64,000 nt of DNA from Aggregatilinea lenta. GTDB taxonomy: Bacteria; Chloroflexota; Anaerolineae; Aggregatilineales; Aggregatilineaceae. Positions 8,293-16,011 of this stretch are shown in pieces (the stretch's first letter is position 1; every line of letters starts with the position of its first letter). The translations under genes and the position numbers were made by a program. The stretch spans positions 362,281-426,280 of the forward strand of contig NZ_BFCB01000004.1 of assembly GCF_003569045.1 (NCBI RefSeq). Reading direction: 5' to 3'. The notes beneath the pieces were generated by a model. That model was not told the DNA's origin. It was given only the letters and a program-made list of their open reading frames with translations, and did no database searches.

Positions 8293-10629
8293 CTACAGTT
8301 GTTCCAGGGCCGTCCGGTACGCGTCGAGCGCCTCCTGAAGCATGCCCCGCCGCATATACGTGTCGCCCCGCAGCCGGTGCACGCGCGGATTCTCTTGCTG
8401 CTGGCGGGCGAGGCTGTCCAGATCCTGGGTAACGTCCGGCAGCTCGGCGCTTGACTCGACCAGGACTTCGTAGTGGTCCAGGCTGCCCGCCACCTCCCCG
8501 CTGGACTGCAGCACGCGCGCCAGCGACAATCGGCTGACGTAATCCGCCGGATCGCGGTCGAGCTGCTCCCGGTACTGGTCGTACTGGTGGCCGGGCGGCA
8601 CACTCGCGCGATGGGCGGCAGGTGCCGGGGATTCCGGCGCTCGCTGAACGACCGGCGCCTCGTACCGCTCGGACGCGGCTGCGGCTTGGGCAGGCTCAGG
8701 CTGCGGCTCCGGCGCATCCAGCCACGACGGCGGCTCTTCGGGCGGCTCGGCGCTCTCACTGTCGGCCTCATCCTTCAGCCAATCCGGCAAATCGACGGGA
8801 ACGGCAGGTTGAAGCTCCGGCTCAGGCTCGACCCCCGCCACAGCCCCTTCGGCATCGGGGGCAGGTTCGCCCTCTTCACCCTCGCCCATCGCTTCCTGGT
8901 ACCAGTCCGGCTCCGACTCGTCCCCGGTCTGCCGCCGCTCGTATTCAGCGTCCAGCGCCTCAGCCAGTGCGTCCGGCCCCGCCGCGTACTGCTCGGATAG
9001 GAACGCATCGACCTCTGATGCGGACAATTCGACCGGGCTATCCAACGGTAACTCAGCGCTTGGCTCGTCGCTCCACAGGGCTTCCAGTTCAGCCCCAGCC
9101 CCACTCTCGGCTATGGGAGGAGCCGCCTCGGCCTGTGTCAGCCAGTCCGGCAGCCCTTCCAGCTCCACCGCAGCGAAGAGTTCCTCGTCCAGCGCCTCAA
9201 CCGCTTCGGCTTCGCCCTCGGTCCCTTCGCCGCGCATCTCCGCGAGCCACTCCGGCAGGGCGGCAGGCTCCGCCGCTTCCAGCTCATCGGACGCCTCGGA
9301 CTGCTCCGCCTCCATCTGGCGCGCTTCGGCCAGCTTTTCGGCCTGCCGCTGCAGCCACAGCAGTTCCTGCTCGCCGGTCAATTCGCCCGCCATCTGAAGC
9401 TCAAGGATCTCGTCGTCGGTCAGACCGGCCAGCAAATCGTCCGGCGCGGCCTCAGCCACTTCTGGTTCGGCGGCGAGTACGGCTGCCTGCGGCTCCTCGA
9501 AGCCTTGCGCGCCCAGGATATCGTGCTCAAGATCGAGCATCGCCGCGAAGTCGCCCAGGTCCGGCGCGCCCGTCAGGTCATCCATCCACGACAGCGACCC
9601 AGCCAGCTCCTCCTCCAGCACGTCGGGTGCATCCGAAGGTGTCGCCGGGGTCAAATCGGGCGCAGACTCTTCGGCGGGCGGCGTGTAGCCGTATTCTGCT
9701 TCGAGAAAATCGGCTGCTTCCGCTTCGGGAGCCGTCGGAGCTTCGTTCACCACGTCCGACTCGGATGCCAGCCGCCGGACCCATTCCGGCTCGCGGGTGC
9801 CGTCCGTCGCGTCGTAAGGCACATAGCCCGGCTCGTCGATCACCGTATCTTCCGGCATCTCAGGGATATCGACATCTGCCGAAGTCGTCAGTTCCTCGTT
9901 CGGCACGCCCTGACGCACCGCGAGGCTTTCGAGCCAGCGCATGGGATCGATGCCATCCAGGAACTCGTCATCGACCGCTTCAGTCTCCCCCTGATCGGCT
10001 GCGTTCTGCACGCTGAGCAGTTCGCCGAAGTCGATGTTGTCAATCGACGCCAGATCCTCGACGGCCTCAAGCGGCTCGTCCGCACGCGCCGGTTCGGGTT
10101 CCATTTCCGGCTGCGGCGGCTGTTCCGCGATGGCTTCGTCCGGTGGCTCAAACTCGCCGAGATCCAGTTCTGCGAGGTCGTCCGCCTCCAGGTCAAGCTC
10201 CAGATCACCGAACACCTCTTCGGAATGCGGCGTGAAGCTGTCCAGCCAGCGCATTGGATCGTCGGTCAGCCCTGACTCAACATCCTGCGGCGCTTCTGGT
10301 ACGGGCTGTTCTGCCACAACCGGAACCTCCGACATTGCTTCCACCGGCTCCGGTTCGGGCGCTGGCGGCTCGGCGGCGGCTTCTGGTGCAGGTGCCTCGT
10401 CACGAGGCGCCCTGGCCAGGCGCTCACGTTCGAAAAACGGCACGTAACCCGGCTCATCGATCACCGCGTCTTCTGGAACACCGATGTCCAAATCTGCGGC
10501 GGTGGTAAATTCCTCGTCTTTTGCGCCCTGGCGTCGGGCAAGGCTCTCGAGCCAAGCCATTTGTTCCTCAGGCGTCATCTTATCGAAGTCGGGGAACTCC
10601 ATCTCGGCGTTATCAGGCGGCGGGACCAT
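8293..10629 (-). CDS. Large acidic TPR protein with repeated Trp-Leu motifs
   Basis: About 778 residues, extremely rich in Glu, Asp, Ala and Pro, with a C-terminal TPR-like unit (YVSRLSLARVLQSSGEVAGSLDHYE, RLRGDTYMRRGMLQEALDAYRTALEQL). About ten short motifs of the type Pro/Asp-acidic-Trp-Leu are scattered through the disordered part: MAWLESLARRQ, MRWLESLAVRQ, LPEWLAEM, LPDWLTQ, LPDWLKD, PPSWLD and others. A module of about 50 residues near the N-terminus is repeated (VIDEPGYVPF and VIDEPGYVPY mark its end). The start is set by AGGAGG 6 bases before the ATG at 10627-10629. It lies 61 bases after the 1348-residue homologue-like gene, probably in the same transcript. Function unknown; a soluble scaffold is an inference. 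Confidence 0.8.
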   Translation of the reverse strand: MVPPPDNAEMEFPDFDKMTPEEQMAWLESLARRQGAKDEEFTTAADLDIGVPEDAVIDEPGYVPFFERERLARAPRDEAPAPEAAAEPPAPEPEPVEAMSEVPVVAEQPVPEAPQDVESGLTDDPMRWLDSFTPHSEEVFGDLELDLEADDLAELDLGEFEPPDEAIAEQPPQPEMEPEPARADEPLEAVEDLASIDNIDFGELLSVQNAADQGETEAVDDEFLDGIDPMRWLESLAVRQGVPNEELTTSADVDIPEMPEDTVIDEPGYVPYDATDGTREPEWVRRLASESDVVNEAPTAPEAEAADFLEAEYGYTPPAEESAPDLTPATPSDAPDVLEEELAGSLSWMDDLTGAPDLGDFAAMLDLEHDILGAQGFEEPQAAVLAAEPEVAEAAPDDLLAGLTDDEILELQMAGELTGEQELLWLQRQAEKLAEARQMEAEQSEASDELEAAEPAALPEWLAEMRGEGTEGEAEAVEALDEELFAAVELEGLPDWLTQAEAAPPIAESGAGAELEALWSDEPSAELPLDSPVELSASEVDAFLSEQYAAGPDALAEALDAEYERRQTGDESEPDWYQEAMGEGEEGEPAPDAEGAVAGVEPEPELQPAVPVDLPDWLKDEADSESAEPPEEPPSWLDAPEPQPEPAQAAAASERYEAPVVQRAPESPAPAAHRASVPPGHQYDQYREQLDRDPADYVSRLSLARVLQSSGEVAGSLDHYEVLVESSAELPDVTQDLDSLARQQQENPRVHRLRGDTYMRRGMLQEALDAYRTALEQL

Positions 10630-10690
10630 ACGATTCCTCCTAGACGCGTGTGACACTCAAAAACCGCACGCTCATCCTATGCAGCTAATG

Positions 10691-13600
10691 CTAATCTTCG
10701 TCAGGCGGGCGCAGCCACTCTGGGAGTCCTCTAACCGGGTTTGAGTCCTGACCGTGCCCACCCTGCCCACGGTTCCATGCGGGCAATTCATCGTCAAATG
10801 CGAAGTTGTCCGGCGGCACATAATTGTCCGCTTGCGCCGGAATGTCGCTAGTAGTATCCGGCAGATCCCAGGCGGGCGCAACCTCAACTCCCGGCTCAGC
10901 GCCTCGTGTAGCCGCGTCGGATTCGCCCACTCCTTGCAAGTCGAGATCCGCCAGAAAATCGTCTTCTTCGAAGTTCTGGTCTCCCGCAGGCGTTTCTTGC
11001 ACGTCCGGCAGCCAGTCCACCTGATCGAGCTGTTCCAGAAACGCGAGATCGTGCGCGCCATCCTCGGCGTCCGCCTCCGTGGGCAAACCGAAATCCTCTA
11101 GCTCCTCCGGTGCAACAGGCATCGCCGCCATTGGCTCTGCCGGTTGATGATCATCATCCTGCTCGGCCTGCCACGCGCCTTCGGTCAGACCGTAAAGATC
11201 GTCCTCAGTAATGTCGAGCTTGTTCGGAGCAGCGGGCGCGGCTGCGGCGGACTGATCCGGCGTGTCCAGATCCGCTTCGTCATCGTTCAGCCAGGTTATA
11301 TCCTCATCCAGGCCAAACATGGCATCGTCAGGCGTATCTGGCACACCGGGTGCCCCGAGTTCCGGGGCCAGCCCATCCTCTGGCGTTGGCTCGGACTCGA
11401 CCGCCTGGAACAGTTCGGCGTCCAGTTTTTTGCCTTCGGACGCAATCGCCGCGAGCCAGTCGGGCATGTAGTTCAGCTTAGTTTGCCGGGACGGCAGCGG
11501 CACGTAGATGCCCGGTTCGACCTCGCTGTCATCCGGTACAGCATTCAACGCTTCGGTCTCATCAAGCATGGCAGCAGAGGTGTCTTCAGCGAATGTATCG
11601 AGCGTCTCAGGGACCTTCACCTCAGACGGACGATCGTCGTCCAGGGACGCAAGCCAATCGGCTTCAGACTCCGGCATAATCACGCCGGTTCCCTGGATCG
11701 CCCTGTGGGTCAACGGTTGATCCGGATCAGCCTCGTCCAGATCAACAGGCAGCGCGTCCGGCGCGGGCGCTTCAACTTCCTCGTCGCTACCTAGAAAGGC
11801 TGTCATCCAGTCGGGCTGCTCGTTCGGCTGCAAGATGCCCGTTTCTTTCGTCGCTGCATAGGTCGGCACCTGATCCTCGCGCCCGCCTTCAAAGGGATCG
11901 TACGCTTCGGTCAGCAGCGCATCCAGGCCGGAGAACAGGGGCGATTCCTCCGCATTGGATGCGATATCCGTCAGCCAACCGGGCGCGCCGGATTCCTCTG
12001 CAGCGGGCATCCCCTCGCCAGCTTCGGCGACGACCTCAGTCTCATCGCTCGACGATCCATCCTCCAGCTCGAGCGCTGCCACGGCTTCGTCGGCCAGGGC
12101 TGGCATCTCAGCTTCACGCATGTCTTCAGCCGCATCTGCTTCATCCGGCAGTGGCACAAGCGCGGCTTCCTGCTCGTCCACTTCCGGGAGCGCTTCACGT
12201 TCGGCAGGCAACCACCCCACCGAGCCAGCTTCGGCAGAAACGGTGGATTCCGGCTCATCCAGCGACGGTGCGTCGGCGGCGGGCGTAACGTATGCCCCGA
12301 GCCAGTCGTCTGACACAGCGGGTGCGTCTACCCAGCTGCTGTCTTCTACGGGCGATTCCGCGGCAGTACCTTCCGGTTCGCCCGCATAGGGCATTGAGTC
12401 TTCGGGCGTGTCAAAGAACGCCAGAAGTTCCGCGTCAAGCTCCACCGTGCCGGGCAGCGCCGCCGACGACAACCCCAGCGCCTTGATCAAGTCGGAGTCG
12501 TCGTCACTCTCTGCTTCAGTCGCTTCCGGTGCAATCTCAGCCAGATCCTCAAACAGACTGGGCGCGATTTCACCCTGCGCTTCTGGCTCAAACGCGGTTT
12601 CGATCTCTTCAGGGGACAACTCGACCGCGGCGTTATCCAGCATCGCAGCGAACTCCGCGGACGACGAGGGATCCCACGTGTCACTGCTGTCTTCCGGTTC
12701 GTCAGCCGCCGGGGCTTCTTCTCCCGGTCCGAGCGACTGCAACCAGGACGGGATCTCCTCGGCAGGCACGGCCTCGGCATCCGCGTCCGTTGCACCGAAC
12801 AGCGTGTCGAGATCGAGGTCCTTTGGCGGCCTCGATGCACGGCGCAGCATTTCCAGCTCGTCATCCGTGATCGTTGGGCGGCTGCCCGATTCCCCGTCCT
12901 CAATCTCGGCAAGGCCGGCGTCTTCCGACATGCGTTCGAGCACGTCCCCGATCTCAGGCTCAGGCTGGTCCGGGGCCTCAGGCTGGGTCTCGCTGTCGAG
13001 CGACCCCGTGGACAAGCGCGCCAGCCAATCCTCGTCGCTCAGGGCAGCGTCTTCGTCGGATTCTCTGGTGTCACCCTCATCCGCCGCCACGGACGGCGAG
13101 CGCGACGCCATCACCGCGATCCAATCCTCGTCACTCAGCTCGGCTTCTGGCTCTTCCTCGCCCTCTTCCTCAGCTTCCGCTTCGACCAGCCCCTGGCTGG
13201 TAAGCCACTCTTCGATTGCCGGGTCGGTCGCTTCCACCACTGCCGCATCCTGTTCGGGCGGCGCGGAACCAAACAGATCCAGCCCCGGCACGGCTTCAGC
13301 CGTCTCCGGCGATTCCAGCTCATTCATCCAGTCCAGCGCATAGCCGCTGCCTGGCTCGCCAAGCGGAGCAATCGGCTCATCCAGCACGTCAAACTCAGTG
13401 CTGGGCGTCAATTCCCCCGTACCGCCGCGCGACGCCGCAATGTTTTGCAGAAAGCTGTCGAATTCCGGCATTTCTTCGCTGCCGCTATCCGGCTCGGCGT
13501 CCCCATAATCGATCTGCGGCTGGCGCTCGACGCTGGTCCAGTCATCTTGGTCGGAAAAGTCCGGGGCCGGAGCATTTCCTTGCACGTTGAGTGACTCCGC

Positions 13601-14737
13601 GAACCAATCCGGCACATCCGGCAGCGGGGCAGGCCCGGAAGTCTGCGCCGGAGCATAGGGTTCATCCCAAACATCGCCGGACAGGCCAGGGTCGGAATCC
13701 TCTTGAGGCCGGTCGGTCGCCTGAGCCTGCGCCCAGTCGTCTCGTTCCGGCTCATCTCCCATCCCGGCGAACACGGCGGCCCAGTCCGGCAGCCCTGCGG
13801 AAGGCGGTTGCTCGTGGAATGCGGGGCCGCTGTCGGGAACGATATCGGGCACGGGCGCTTCGAAGGGATTCGCGTACTGATCCGCCTCGTCCAGATCTTG
13901 AACCCATTCAGGCATTTCAGCCGTCAGCGATGCCGCCGCTTTGCTGGTGTAATCCAGGCGCGGCAGCGCAATGGCATCCGCGCCTTCGCCGTCCGCCTTC
14001 AAAACGCGAGCAGCCACGGCAGGATCGAGCGCTTCGAGCCGGGCCAGGAAGGGTTGCGCATCCGTTGGCCGCCGGTACTTGATCCACAGACTGGCCATGA
14101 TACGATTCGCACTCACGCAGTCCGGGCATTCGCGCAGAACGTACGCCGCAGCTTCACCCGCCTCGACCCAACGCCCGCTCCGCCACAGTGCTTCGGCTTC
14201 CAGCATGTGCAGATCCAGGCGTTCCGGCGTCACCTCCAGCACGTCGCGGATCTCGTTCAGCGCCTGGTCGTAGGCATCCGCCTTGAGATACTGCCGGACA
14301 AGCGTTACACGCGTGAGCGGGAGCTTCTCATCCACCGCCCCATGCACGCCGCGCTTCTCGTACAACTGGCGAATCGTGTCTTTGAGAACGCTGTTACCGG
14401 GCGTTTGCTCAGACGCGCGTTCGAAATGCCACAACGCTTCGTCGAGCGCCTCGCGCTGTTGGGCAATCTCGCCCAGGCCTAGATGCGCGACGTAATCGTC
14501 GGGCTGGGCGCTGAGCACCCGCCGGAAAATCTCCGCGGCTTCGTCAAAAAGCTGGGGCTGGACTTCGTTCTGTCCTTTTTGCAGCAATGCCTGGCCGAGC
14601 AACCGGTACACGGCGACATTTTTGGGAAAATGCTGCAATATATAACGACAATGACTAACGACCTCGGTGGGCGCCTCATTGTCGAGCATGAAGCTCAGCT
14701 CTCGCAGATACGCTTGAAGTGTTATGGTATTCGCCAT
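10691..14737 (-). CDS. Giant acidic TPR protein with about 20 Trp-Leu motifs
   Basis: About 1348 residues. The first 250 form TPR-like helical pairs (VVSHCRYILQHFPKNVAVYRLLGQALLQKG, AAEIFRRVLSAQPDDYVAHLGLGEIAQQ). The remaining 1100 residues are acidic, low-complexity and probably disordered, with roughly 20 evenly spread motifs such as MPEWVQDL, LPDWAAVF, VPDWFAE, DEDWIAVM, DEDWLARL, IPSWLQSL, QPDWMTAFL, ADWLASL, MPDWLAAI and LPEWLRP. The same motif fills the next gene, so the two are related in design. No signal peptide or membrane segment. I start at ATG 14735-14737; an in-frame TTG lies 18 bases upstream and neither has a strong Shine-Dalgarno. Role unknown. Confidence 0.8.
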   Translation of the reverse strand: MANTITLQAYLRELSFMLDNEAPTEVVSHCRYILQHFPKNVAVYRLLGQALLQKGQNEVQPQLFDEAAEIFRRVLSAQPDDYVAHLGLGEIAQQREALDEALWHFERASEQTPGNSVLKDTIRQLYEKRGVHGAVDEKLPLTRVTLVRQYLKADAYDQALNEIRDVLEVTPERLDLHMLEAEALWRSGRWVEAGEAAAYVLRECPDCVSANRIMASLWIKYRRPTDAQPFLARLEALDPAVAARVLKADGEGADAIALPRLDYTSKAAASLTAEMPEWVQDLDEADQYANPFEAPVPDIVPDSGPAFHEQPPSAGLPDWAAVFAGMGDEPERDDWAQAQATDRPQEDSDPGLSGDVWDEPYAPAQTSGPAPLPDVPDWFAESLNVQGNAPAPDFSDQDDWTSVERQPQIDYGDAEPDSGSEEMPEFDSFLQNIAASRGGTGELTPSTEFDVLDEPIAPLGEPGSGYALDWMNELESPETAEAVPGLDLFGSAPPEQDAAVVEATDPAIEEWLTSQGLVEAEAEEEGEEEPEAELSDEDWIAVMASRSPSVAADEGDTRESDEDAALSDEDWLARLSTGSLDSETQPEAPDQPEPEIGDVLERMSEDAGLAEIEDGESGSRPTITDDELEMLRRASRPPKDLDLDTLFGATDADAEAVPAEEIPSWLQSLGPGEEAPAADEPEDSSDTWDPSSSAEFAAMLDNAAVELSPEEIETAFEPEAQGEIAPSLFEDLAEIAPEATEAESDDDSDLIKALGLSSAALPGTVELDAELLAFFDTPEDSMPYAGEPEGTAAESPVEDSSWVDAPAVSDDWLGAYVTPAADAPSLDEPESTVSAEAGSVGWLPAEREALPEVDEQEAALVPLPDEADAAEDMREAEMPALADEAVAALELEDGSSSDETEVVAEAGEGMPAAEESGAPGWLTDIASNAEESPLFSGLDALLTEAYDPFEGGREDQVPTYAATKETGILQPNEQPDWMTAFLGSDEEVEAPAPDALPVDLDEADPDQPLTHRAIQGTGVIMPESEADWLASLDDDRPSEVKVPETLDTFAEDTSAAMLDETEALNAVPDDSEVEPGIYVPLPSRQTKLNYMPDWLAAIASEGKKLDAELFQAVESEPTPEDGLAPELGAPGVPDTPDDAMFGLDEDITWLNDDEADLDTPDQSAAAAPAAPNKLDITEDDLYGLTEGAWQAEQDDDHQPAEPMAAMPVAPEELEDFGLPTEADAEDGAHDLAFLEQLDQVDWLPDVQETPAGDQNFEEDDFLADLDLQGVGESDAATRGAEPGVEVAPAWDLPDTTSDIPAQADNYVPPDNFAFDDELPAWNRGQGGHGQDSNPVRGLPEWLRPPDED

Positions 14738-14821
14738 AGCCGACCCATTTCTCAAATCCGAATTCGGCTTTTACCGATTATGCAATAGCAGGAACCGATG
14801 GGCAAAACAGGTGCGACCGAA

Positions 14822-15850
14822 CTAGCCAAGCTGGTGGGCACGCCTGACTCGTGCCAGCGCCGGGGCAATGTCCGGCTCGCTGTAGGGTGCAGGGCCTAAA
14901 ATATCATCACCGATTGGATCGCCCAATAACGCCCGCGCCACGCCGGCCCAGGCATACCGTAAAACATTTAGATTATAGCCCCCTTCAAGGATGAACACGA
15001 TCCGCCCCTGGCAGACGGCCTGCGCCATACGAATCAGCTCGCGGTTCAGGTAGTCGTATCCCGCCAGCGAAAGCTGCATCTGCGCCAGCGGATCGCCCCA
15101 GTGGGCATCGAACCCGGCGGAGACCAATAACAGCTCCGGCTGAAAGCGTTCCGCCAGCGGCCACACGACGCGCTCAAAGACCGTCGCATAAGCTCGATCA
15201 CCCGTACCGGGCGGCAGCGGCACGTTCACCGTCGCCCCTTGCCCCGTGCCGCTCCCGGTTTCGGTCACGTCGCCCGTGCCGGGATAGAGCGGCGACTGGT
15301 GCGTCGAGATAAACAGCACGCCGGGATCGCCGTAGAAAATATCCTGCGTGCCATTGCCGTGGTGCACGTCGTAATCTACGATCAGCACACGCTCCATCCC
15401 AAACGTGCGCCGGGCATACTGCGCCCCCAACGCAATGTTGTTCAGCAGGCAAAAGCCCATCGCCTGTGAAGGCGTCGCGTGATGTCCCGGCGGGCGGACC
15501 GCTGCCAGCGCGTTGTCCAGCCGCCCATCCAACACGCCCTGGATCGCCGCCGTCACGCAGCCCACCGCCGTGCGGGCTGCCGCATAGGACTGCGGCGTCA
15601 CATACGTATCTGCGCCGAGCATACTGCTGTGATCGCGCGTCGTGGCATCGAGCCGCCGGAGATAGCCGGGTGTATGCGCAGCAAGCAGCAGATCGTCCGG
15701 GACAGGCTGCGCTGCAACAAACCCCAACCGGTCACGCAAGCCGTCCGTCCGCAGGCCCCGCTCGACCGCGTCCAGCCGCCGCGCATTCTCCGGGTGTTCC
15801 GGCAAGTTGTGCAGTGCGAAGCGGTCGTCGGTGCTGTATCCCGTTGGCAT
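14822..15850 (-). CDS. Histone deacetylase-like (AcuC/class II) zinc amidohydrolase
   Basis: 342 residues of the arginase/deacetylase fold. The catalytic His pair is in RPPGHHATPSQAMGFC (His123, His124). The metal ligands are in VDYDVHHGNGTQD (Asp161, His163) and SAGFDAHWGDPL (Asp248). The late glycine-rich motif is FILEGGYNLNVL. Bacterial members deacetylate acetyl-lysine on enzymes such as acetyl-CoA synthetase, or acetylpolyamines; which applies here cannot be read from the sequence. It is the first gene of the minus-strand run leading to the two acidic TPR proteins and ndk. Confidence 0.93.
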   Translation of the reverse strand: MPTGYSTDDRFALHNLPEHPENARRLDAVERGLRTDGLRDRLGFVAAQPVPDDLLLAAHTPGYLRRLDATTRDHSSMLGADTYVTPQSYAAARTAVGCVTAAIQGVLDGRLDNALAAVRPPGHHATPSQAMGFCLLNNIALGAQYARRTFGMERVLIVDYDVHHGNGTQDIFYGDPGVLFISTHQSPLYPGTGDVTETGSGTGQGATVNVPLPPGTGDRAYATVFERVVWPLAERFQPELLLVSAGFDAHWGDPLAQMQLSLAGYDYLNRELIRMAQAVCQGRIVFILEGGYNLNVLRYAWAGVARALLGDPIGDDILGPAPYSEPDIAPALARVRRAHQLG

Positions 15851-15934
15851 AAGGCTCCGTCCCGGTCGGCCCGATCGATGGCTCCCATTATAGAGCGCCT
15901 CTGCTCAGGCGGAAATCAACCTAAAGTCCCGCCT

Positions 15935-15978
15935 AAAAACAAGGCGACCCACCCCGCATCTCGCGAGATGGGCCGCCT
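15935..15978 (-). terminator. Intrinsic terminator after hppA
   Basis: On the minus strand AGGCGGCCCA (15969-15978) pairs with TGGGTCGCCT (15942-15951), a 10-bp stem with one G-U pair. Inside is the perfect palindrome CATCTCGCGAGATG (15957-15970 on the plus strand). TTGTTTTTA follows the stem. Position and T-tract fit termination of hppA. Confidence 0.75.
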
Positions 15979-16011
15979 GAAAAGTCTTATGCTGAGGTGG
16001 CGTCGAAGGCG

